In this document: positions 56,415-64,000 of the stretch, in pieces
Layout: each line of letters opens with the position of its first letter
Numbering within the stretch: position 1 is the first letter of the stretch
Notes under the pieces: model-generated
Databases searched by the model: none
Told to the model about the DNA's origin: nothing
The model's input: only the letters and a program-made list of their open reading frames with translations
Program-made: the position numbers and the translations under genes
Source: Ephemerocybe angulata
Lineage: Eukaryota > Basidiomycota > Agaricomycetes > Agaricales > Psathyrellaceae
DNA: 64,000 nucleotides
Assembly (NCBI GenBank): GCA_013368325.1
Contig: JAACJK010000001.1
Span: 930,001 to 994,000 of the forward strand
Direction of reading: 5' to 3'

Positions 56415-56810
56415 GAGATGGCAAGCTGGACCCTTCGTCCAAATATTCCTGCTTGAAGGTGAGAAATTCCTGGATACTCCTAGTTGTCGAGTTTTGTATA
56501 TCTTTCCCCAGAGCTGCCCCGAGGGCCGTACAATACAATGCCTTGGCCAAGCACTATATGAACCGAGCTAGTCTAAGGCTCTCAGGAGCTGGGATCAAAG
56601 TTGGAGTGGTGTGAGCTCCACGGGCCACGATTCTGCAATCTGGCACAAAGACTTGAAAAATGCTACGACGGTGAGCATCCTAAACGAATGGTCGAGCCAT
56701 AAACCTTCTTCTAATATCCCTTTTTAGTCCGGTCCTCATCTAATTGACTACTTCGTGAAGTATGGAAGCATAAATTGCTGTGCAATAGTGTGTACTACTA
56801 TCTTACGGTT
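56415..56810. other. Spacer between NLR2 and DUF4360 gene
   Basis: About 400 bases, convergent 3' regions. No gene supported. Confidence 0.5.
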
Positions 56811-57865
56811 TCAGCATGCTTGCCAATCTAAATTAAGTGTTTGTTTCAGGTTAATCTGTGAAGGAGGGGATGTCATTCTAAAGTGGCAGGCTTCCTCTCG
56901 AGTGAAACTCACAAAGTCCTTGGCAATAGCCCCCGACCCTTGCTTGTTCTTCGAGTTGCTGACTCGCAGGTTGTTGTTGATGTTCAAAACGACATCCTTT
57001 CCGCATGGAGACCTCACAGTACTGGTCAAGTCATAGTCCGCCTTGTTGACGTACTCTGCCCCGTCCACAGGGCCGGCATAGTCCGTCAGAGCAGCAGCTA
57101 AGTGCAGGATCGTCAGTAGATGGTTGGATAATAGAAGCCTTAAGTCGTACCCTCAGCGAGTCCGCCTTGGACTAAATGCATACCGATTGTCAGACTGCCA
57201 TACTCCAGGATAACAATGGTCGACAAGCTCACAGTAATAATACGATCCTTGGGACGCAGTTACATCGGCGTCCAGTTGGTAGAACCCGGCCTATGGTATC
57301 CGTTATTAGACATCGAGGAGGCTTCTTTGCGCTCAAGAGAATCGGACCTACCGATTCAATGTTCTTAAGGCCAAAATTGTACCCGGCTGGTACCCTAAGA
57401 AAGGGATTTAGCGGGTTAGCGCATCGGCAGCAGTACGGCGCTTAATCCCATCACTCACTTGACGCTCAAGGTGAGTTGGCAGGCTTTGCGATTCTGGCTT
57501 ATTGAGACACCGGGACCGGCAAGGGCATAGAACTCGCTGAAGATAGCGGTGAGGGCAGTGTTATCATCTGACGAGCGCGTTAGTTCGCTGCTTTTGGCGA
57601 GTGCATGGAATGGTAGAAACTACTACTAACCACTAACGAGGACGTATGACGACCCTGGTGGGCAGCCTGTCCCAATGGCTCCAACACTTGTACTATAGTC
57701 ACAAGTAGGTGAGTTACACATTCTCATAAATATGTTAACGGATACCTACATGGCAAAGCCGTCCGAAGGTGCAAAAGATGGCTCGGTGTCCTCCCGTGGG
57801 ACTGCGGTGGGGACAGCAAGGGCTGTCCATGCGAAAGCGATGAGTGAGAGAGTGGATGCAAGCAT
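56811..57865 (-). CDS. DUF4360 secreted protein
   Basis: Start at 57865 gives the signal peptide MLASTLSLIAFAWTALAVPT. Exons then read AVPREDTEPSFAPSDGFAM, TSVGAIGTGCPPGSSYVLVS, DNTALTAIFSEFYALAGPGV, SISQNRKACQLTLSVK, GYNFGLKNIE, GFYQLDADVTASQGSYYYFQ, GGLAE, DYAGPVDGAEYVNKADYDLT, SPCGKDVVLNINNNLRVSNS and a final exon ending TLNLDWQAC, stop at 56811. GTGCPPGS, RKACQL, SPCG, the LNIN(T/N)-LRV block and the terminal W-x-x-C are all DUF4360 landmarks. The four or more Cys fit two disulfides. Fungal members are small exported proteins, some of them effector-like, with no known activity. About 230 residues, seven exons, intact by eye. Confidence 0.87.
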
Positions 57866-58592
57866 TTTAAAAGCAAAGTAAACAAAGGCTCTGGATAAGT
57901 TGCTTTGAACGGGAAAACGATCCAACGAGTCGCTTTAAATACCTCATCGCCTGGGGACCGACTGTTCCCCGCCTGCCCGCTCTTCCACCGCCGCACACAC
58001 TTTCGTATGGCGAGAGCGAAGAAGTTCGGAGAATTCTAAGGGTAGTGTATTTTAGATGTCCTTGCACCAGACCTCGGGGTCCCTTTACCCAGCGTCCAGG
58101 GGGTTCGTGTGGGACAAAGTCGAAAGGCGGGTGCACTAAATAGTTCAATTGGCCCACCCAGACGGTCCATCTTGAGCGCTTGCAACAGATTTTCCCTTCA
58201 ACGAGGAAGAGACTTGCGGGGGCGCTCTATACACGACGAGGAAGCCTAGAGAACTGTCTCTGGCCCTTGCCCTGGGCTCGGTGCCGGAGATAGACTCTCG
58301 ACTATTTACGCCATAAGTGTGTGTTCGTCGATTTTAAACCTCCCTCAGTCGCGCTATCGCCCTCGATCCCCTATTTCTCTGAACTTCAGAGACTATGGCT
58401 ACCGGGACTGGGCTTATAAAATTTCCCCCAGCCCGCTTCAAAGAGACTAGAGAGAAGCACGCCACCGGTAAGTCTCTCAAATGGTTGATCTATCATATAT
58501 AGACCTGGATTTTGAGGAACGAAGCTATATTCTAGAACATATCATGCTACTCTCGATTTGTGCGGGGCCGGTGAATGGCTGACTATTTACGC
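57866..58592. other. Intergenic upstream of DUF4360 gene
   Basis: About 730 bases. No gene seen; holds the DUF4360 promoter. The phrase GACTATTTACGCCATAAGTGT occurs at about 58297 and again at about 58580, a short direct repeat of 20 bases. Confidence 0.5.
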
Positions 58593-58846
58593 CATAAGTG
58601 TCTGTAACTGGGTTTGATGCAAAAGCCCAACCTAAAAGTAAGATGGATAAAGGTTCCTGAGATGCTGAAGAGCCTTGCTCAGAGCATTTTCCGCCGAGCT
58701 TTGTTGGGTAACTGGCGTAATCTCGCAGTGTCCGCCACTGGTATGGCAAAAAACATTATATGATATCCAGTGCTGTAGATTTAACAGAAGAGCTCACCTG
58801 TTACTATTGAGCACTGGTGCATTCCACCAGAATATATTGTTGTTTG
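58593..58846 (+). repeat. Direct repeat, left copy (NLR 3' tail)
   Basis: About 250 bases, the same orientation and close in sequence to 61818-62095. On the minus strand it contains the last NLR3 codons (YILVECTSAQ, stop) and 3' flank. The left copy lacks about 20 bases (GTCCCCATATCC region) present in the right copy. Confidence 0.85.
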
Positions 58847-61388
58847 ACGATGGTGATGGTCTTGGGATAGTGCTTATCCAGATAGTACAAGGCATCGATG
58901 CAAGCTTTTTCGGAAGCCATGTCATCCCGAAGGTCGTAGCCCGTACCAACATGCTTTCTTTGCGATGCCCCGAAATTATCTTGGTATTCCACTAAATGGC
59001 GGCTTCAGTCAATATGAAAGGTAGGGGAAAAACATACGAAGACCAACCTTGCAAGCTTAACCTAACTATATACAGCATCTGGCCATATGTGTCCACGGTC
59101 GGGATATGTTCGACAGACGAGACCAGCCGGCCCCGGTCTCCGTAAAGCTTTTGTACGGCATTATTGAGCTGGAAGCGGGCATTTGGTATCTTTGGTGAAG
59201 CCGCCAGTGGACCACTGGTGGTTTCACTTGACCGCATCCGCCTTGAATTCAAACCCTCTCCCACTGGTAGGACCATGAGTCTTGAAATTACCAGAAATGC
59301 ACCTAAGTTTCGCTTGGGGCGGTGGCTGGTCAGTGGTAGCGGAGAGTATTGCATCCAAGAAACTTGTCCGCCTGAAGCCGCAGTGGCCCAACGCGGTCGT
59401 CCACAAGACACACACCCCGTGTCACCCTCCACAGGTTCTAACATGTCGCGCGTGTAATGATCCTCAATCCCAGAGGAATTCTTCCAGGCAACCCAGGCAT
59501 CAGCCAGCTGTTTTCCAATCTCAGGTTCGCCTCTATAGCATAACTCTCCCTTTTCCTCTGGTTCAGCCTCTGGTCCACGGGAACAAACACAGAAGGACGT
59601 ACCTCAACACCGGGTATGACAACACAAAAGTGGTACGCAACGGAACTTGGGGCAGCATCGAAGGAAAGCCAGGCCCATAGGTTCAGGTTTAGAAATTGCT
59701 GGGCAACCGCTTTGAGATCAGGCGGCCTGTTGTAAAGAATGTAGAGTAGGATCCACGTGCATGAGGAAAGCAATTCTCTATCTTCGCGTGGCACCTCCAT
59801 ATCGTCTGGGCGGATTCAGATAATCAGAGATTAAAATACGATGCGGTAGCTCGACGCATTGGGGGGTAGTTGAGGTTGTACTTACCGAGAGCAAGAATCC
59901 TGTCGGCATGGGCGAAGCAGGTAGATGTAATGTATTGCGTAGGCCTGGTCTCATCGAAGTGGAGGTCCTCGGATCTCCAGATACCCGAAAGAAATTCTCG
60001 GAATGTGTAGTGGTGGAGGCGGAGGACGCGGATCTCCATCATTGCATTCGACACTCCGAACTTCATTTGACAGGTATGAATGTCAATGAGGGAGCGAAGG
60101 TCGTGAAGGAGCGATTGCAAGCCCCCATTTTCAGGGAATAAAATGCTCTCGTAGTCTTTATGCAAAGCGAGTGTATCATCAAGTGCAACACGGATGAGCA
60201 CCATCAAGTCCTCCCTGCTGTCATCGACTGACCGGTAGTTATCGCGGGCTCTGAGGAGGATCTGGCGGTAGAGGTCGTGGAGAGAGGCCAATGGGTTCCC
60301 AGCGGGAGAGTCTTGGGACCACGAAAGAATAGTGTTCAGCCTATCTACCGGGGAGCCACGGAGGTCTTGAACATATCGAATCACAGTTGCAGCGTAGACA
60401 AACTGCCCTGAGGCACAGCAGATGAGGGTGTCAAGAACCGCGTCTCCTGGCCATGAGGGAGTCTTCGCCCGGGGATCCAAGCATCGGCGAGCAATTTCGT
60501 GAAATCTCCTCCTGAAGTAACTCGCAATATCGGCGTCCGGGTTGTACTTGTGATCGAGTTGGATGTGGTACGCTGCATGATGTAGGTGACCGGAGGGCTG
60601 CAGTGCGTTATAGATGACGATCTCCGGCCTGCTCGCTATGAACACCCGAAAGGGTAGTAGGTCGTTGGATAGAAGGCATGATTCTATGGCTGCCAGTAGC
60701 TCTCCCTGACGTTCCTCCTTCTTGCATTCGTCCAAGCCGTCGATGAGAATGACATATGGTATGTCGACAATGTCCATGTTGGCACGCTGACGGACGACGG
60801 GGTCGACGATCAAGAGCTTCATCTGTTTCTCGATGGACCGTGTAAAGATGAGTGGATCGCAGGATACGACTGCGCTGATCGACGAGCGCAAGCTGGGGGA
60901 GGCAAGTGAAAGTTGGTACGCTATTGTCGGCACAACGGGGAAGGCGTCGTTACGGGTGTCGTCGGCTGCAGCGAAGAAGAAGGAGGCGGCCAGGATACCG
61001 AGATCAGCACATCGCTCGGCGATCGTCTGCTGGATCGCAGACTTGCCTGCGCCTGCAGGCCCCGTCATGCACAGCAGTCGGGTGGGCGCTCCTCGATCTT
61101 GGATCCAACCCATTATCTCTGATGTGACCTCAACGCGAGTATCCTCGTCGCACTTTGGAGGGTCGAAGCGAGCGCCCGAGTCGTAGAGCGCTGTGTGGGC
61201 CACCTTCCCCACGAGCAGGTCCCAACCTGTATTAGGCTGCGTTAGACCAATTCCCGACCCTGATTCATGGTCAACTACTTGCCTATGTTTTTACCTGCTG
61301 TTTGGTTAATCTGAGTATAGTGAAGGTCACCCATTTGAAAGTTGCTGGCATTGGAGAGAAAGGAAGTGGCAGCCCCAGACGACGACAT
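58804..61388 (-). CDS. NACHT-domain NTPase (fungal NLR), copy NLR3
   Basis: The start at 61388 gives MSSSGAATSFLSNASNFQMG, then DLHYTQINQTAGKNIG. The Lys-rich leader of NLR1 and NLR2 is missing, as if deleted in frame just after MSS. A GC-AG intron (61282-61227) joins to GWDLLVGKVAHTALYDSGAR. NACHT motifs are complete: Walker A MTGPAGAGKSAIQQTI, Walker B VILIDGLDECKK, RVFIASRPEIVIYNAL. Then FREFLSGIWRSEDLHFDETR, ILALGK, an intron, MEVPREDRELLSSCTWILLY. A GTGTTG...ATAGAG intron would restore GEPEIGKQLADAWVAWKNSS, then a single MLEPVEGD unit and CVSCGRPRWATAASGGQ. The tail goes on to LNNAVQKLYGDRGRLVSSVE and, if an intron (GTTGGT...TTTAG) is removed, to VEYQDNFGASQRKHVGTGYD and YILVECTSAQ, stop at 58804. 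Without that intron the frame stops at 58992. Probably functional. Confidence 0.82.
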
Positions 61389-61817
61389 GGGGGGAGAAGA
61401 AGGAACCTGGGTTGACGCTCAGCGCTCAGGAGTCAGTACATAGAGTGACCCGATAAGGAATGTGTGGTTTGGCACTGCCTGAGCTCACGGTACACTCTCA
61501 AGTCTAAGCGCGACGAAGTTGGAATCAGCCCAGAATATAATAATGCCAGCCAACCGTGGTGACATGTTTTTAGGGAGGATAGAATCTATACCGCCCTGAA
61601 ACTCAGGGCTTTAGTCCCCCGATTCTCTGAGCTGCAAATATGTTTTGGAGCTGGGCGAAGTGCATAATTTGCCCATCAAGGCACTCCCCTGCTGTCAGCT
61701 TTAACGAGAATGTGTAGAAGCAGACTATCAGAGAGAAGGTTGTTTTTCCTCTCATAGAGGATGGTTCACGAGACTAAAAGCACACTATACCAGTAATCCC
61801 ACATAAAAGTTTTACAC
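61389..61817. other. Upstream region of NLR3
   Basis: About 430 bases; NLR3 promoter. The bases just upstream of the ATG (GGGGGGAGAAGAAGGAACCTGG on plus) match those of NLR1 at 31270-31290. Confidence 0.5.
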
Positions 61818-62200
61818 CATACGTATCTGTGACTGGGTTTGACCCAAAAGTCCAACTCAAAAGTAAGATGGATAAAGGTTCCTGAGATGCTGAAGAGCCT
61901 TGCCCAGAGCATTTTCCTCCGAGCTTTGTTGGGTGTCCCCATATCCAATTCCAACTGGCGTAACCTTCGATCTCGCAGTGTCCGCCACTGGTATGGCAAA
62001 AACATTATATGGTGTCCAGTACTGTAGATTTAACAGAAGAGCTCACCTGTTACTATTGAGCAATAGTGCATTCCACCAGAATATATTGTTGTTTGTGTGT
62101 CCAAGGTCCAAAACGCGTAGCTACTAAACAGCATCTGCATGGCGTCGTTGAATTCGGCCTTCACTGAACTTGGGGTTGGCAAGAATGGAGAGTGCTTTAC
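61818..62200 (-). pseudogene. 3' tail relic of a fourth NLR copy
   Basis: 61818-62095 repeats the NLR3 tail: minus strand reads QYILVECTIAQ followed by a stop and the same 3' flank. Next to it, 62110-62200 reads VKAEFNDAMQMLFSS, comparable to RFQLNNAVQKLYGD of NLR3. No NACHT domain, Walker motifs or N-terminal motif remain nearby. Interpreted as the remains of another NLR gene in the same orientation, or of the event that inserted NLR3. Confidence 0.6.
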
Positions 62201-63480
62201 GCCTGCCGCAGTTTGAGTGAGTCGACCCAATAAATTATCCAAAGTAGCGTACCATCCTCTCTCTGAAGCTCGTCGTTCCTGCTGTGAAGCTCATCGATAG
62301 TCAAGTTCTGGAAGCTGGAATGAATGCTGGAATGGTGCTGAGTTTGTGCCGCCACCACTGGGTTGACGGCTGTCGAATTTTCCATATTGTGCTGTCCGTT
62401 GGATACAAAGGGAGGAATCGGGCTACAGGAGAGATGGTAGTAGGAAGTAACCTGCAGGTTAGGGCTGTTGTCGTTGAGATCGGATAAGAGCTGTGCGATT
62501 AGGCGCCCAAGCCACGAGGCAAAGCAAACTTACTCGTTCATTTCGCCAAGATGGACAAAACGTGCCGTGGGCCATGGGAGGGCGTGGGCTCTGACTCTCA
62601 AGGACTGGGGCATCAGCTACCTCGGGTTGCTTCAAGCTTCATAAATCACCTAAGAGACGCTGAATGAAACCCTGGGGGTGTATTCGGGATATCTAGAATC
62701 GCCACAATTGTTTAGTGAAGCCATCGAGGAGTACCAGCTCTCGTGGGGCGCGGTGTCAGATCCGAGAGTCGTTCATTGGAACCTATCTTCCCACCATAAA
62801 CGACATCTCGTCCACCGACGGCTGTATGGCGCGTCCTGCGAGCCTCCACCCCGACTCCTCCCACCAAAGATCGAGGTCCAGCCCCATCTCTCAACCCTCC
62901 CCTCCCCCTGCCTTTCAAGCTCGAGCGCCGCTGGGTATTTCGCCCGCTCGTACGAGACACCCTACTGGGCAGCCTTCCACTCAGAGCAGTCGTGGCGACG
63001 GGCTTCCCGGGCCTGTTCGCGATGTGCAGGCTCCCAAAGACATACACGACAACTGAGCTGGCTAGCCCGGTGATCGCTCCTCGAGTAAATGCGGCGCGCC
63101 TGGCGTTCATAGTTCGTTCAACTGACCAGCCTGCGCAGCCCCAAGTTATGATTGTTAGTATCCACGAGCGTTTTCGGTGTTACAGATTGCTTACAGGGAC
63201 AAACCGGGGGAGGTGGTGGTGGAAGGAGTTGAAGGTTTGAGTTCGGAGGAAGGCGATGCCTTGATGGGCTCAGCTCATCAATTAGTTTCGGACCCCGATC
63301 TCAGGGCCGGCGCCAAACGTTGAAACGGACAAGCGCCAAGCGTCCCGAAACCGCCCTCAGACAATGAATGAAGACGGGATAAAATGATATTCGTATAGAT
63401 ACAGATAGAAGCGCGGGTAATTGTAAAGGTTTCCGGGTTTCCGGGATACAGCAGTAGAAAAACAGATGTGGACTGCATGC
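62201..63480. other. Interval with weak open frames
   Basis: A minus frame at 62385-62197 (FQNLTIDELHSRNDELQRED) may belong to the relic or to a small unknown gene. A minus frame 63110-62712 (132 codons) starts MNARRAAFTRGAITGLASSV with one possible membrane segment, then turns Arg/Gly-rich. Neither is recognised, so I do not call them genes. Confidence 0.35.
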
Positions 63481-64000
63481 TCAAATATCGGTCGCAGGAA
63501 TCGGGATCTCAGCCTGAGGAGTAAGACGAACGGCATGTCGTCGAGACTCTGAAGGATTGAAATCAGGAGTCGCAGAGTGAACCGTGACGCGATTGTCCTA
63601 TGCATCACACCAAGATCAGATGCTTCCATCCAGCTCAAGGTCACAAAGAAAGCACGTACCCAAACCACAACACTTCCAGGCTCATACCTCGCTCTAATCC
63701 TGAAGTCGGCACCCTTCGCGATGTGCTCAAACAAAAAGCCAAGCAAGAACTCTGACTCCTCCTTCTTGAAGCCAACGATCCTCTGAGTGAATCCCTGGTT
63801 GACAAAAAGGGCCTTCTCCCCAGTCACGGGATGCACACGGACGACGGGGTGCTCTGTTTCCACAGGCTCACGACGGACAGGGCCACCGCTCAACCTAGAG
63901 TACTCAGCTTGGGGAACTGCAGAGTGCACGGCGCGGAGACCGATGAGGCGCTTCTTGAATTCGTCCGAGAGGCGGTTGTATGCCTCGACTTGGGAAGTGA
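63481..64000 (-). CDS. TauD/TfdA-family dioxygenase, 3' part
   Basis: C-terminal part of a 2-oxoglutarate/Fe(II) dioxygenase resembling fungal sulfonate/taurine dioxygenases; the 5' part is beyond base 64000. Readable blocks: VEAYNRLSDEFKKRLIGLRA, VHSAVPQAEYSRLSGGPVRR, EPVETEHPVVRVHPVTGEKA, LFVNQGFTQRIVGFKKEESE, FLLGFLFEHIAKGADFRIRA and RYEPGSVVVW. An intron (about 63655-63599) joins to DNRVTVHSATPDFNPSESRR, HAVRLTPQAEIPIPATDI, stop at 63481. The distal iron-binding His is in RVTVHSA, and the 2-oxoglutarate-binding Arg in the SRRHAVRLT block. The HxD pair would lie in the missing part. Substrate cannot be told. Confidence 0.9.

Noticed and set aside
62712..63110. 132-codon minus frame starting MNARRAAFTRG as a membrane protein gene
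   Set aside because: Only one possible membrane segment, then Arg/Gly-rich sequence; the opposite strand is equally open. Not enough to call.
1..64000. Transposase, reverse transcriptase or integrase genes
   Set aside because: I looked for RT, integrase, DDE and helicase motifs in both strands and found none; the repeats seen are local duplications.

Overview
The window is nuclear DNA of a filamentous basidiomycete, most likely a wood-decaying agaricomycete. The evidence is genes broken by many 45-65 nt GT-AG introns, two CBM1-bearing AA9 lytic polysaccharide monooxygenases (LPMOs), one AA14-type LPMO, a DUF6534-type seven-helix protein, a DUF6729-like AT-hook protein and NACHT NTPases with the agaricomycete layout. 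All gene models here were spliced by eye, so boundaries are approximate unless a splice is stated. I cannot name the species.

Layout. 1-4.4 kb: 5' part of an anion:cation-symporter-family MFS transporter and a DUF1479 protein. 5.1-9.6 kb: a divergent beta-tubulin and a small serine/threonine kinase. 9.6-11.8 kb: no gene I can defend. 11.8-20 kb: AT-hook/DUF6729-like protein, SDH assembly factor 3, cyanase and a long low-complexity protein. 20-22.7 kb: pyrimidine-rich non-coding DNA. 22.7-27.5 kb: DUF6534-type membrane protein, F-box protein and dephospho-CoA kinase.

27.7-39.7 kb: six intron-containing lysine tRNA genes (two on minus, four on plus) flank NACHT gene NLR1, a flavin monooxygenase, an AA14 LPMO and an acyl-protein thioesterase. 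40.2-49 kb: a tandem duplication of an AA9-(CBM1)2 LPMO together with part of its neighbour, a conserved Cys-rich secreted protein. The neighbour is intact once and survives once as a frameshifted 3' fragment. 49.8-53.6 kb: enoyl-CoA reductase TSC13 and a type-B carboxylesterase. 54.1-62.1 kb: NLR2 (frameshifted), a DUF4360 secreted protein, NLR3 and the 3' tail of what looks like a lost fourth NLR copy. 63.5-64 kb: 3' part of a TauD-family dioxygenase.

How the parts relate. Housekeeping genes (CoA, very-long-chain fatty acid, depalmitoylation, SDH assembly, cyanate detoxification) alternate with accessory DNA: secreted oxidative cellulose and xylan degradation genes, and a dispersed NACHT family under rapid turnover. 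The NACHT family is the most interesting content. Three copies share a short conserved N-terminal motif directly before the NTPase domain, keep a GC-AG intron at the junction, look like mosaics of near-identical and diverged segments, and show separate lesions (an N-terminal deletion, a 2-nt frameshift, a minisatellite in the tail).
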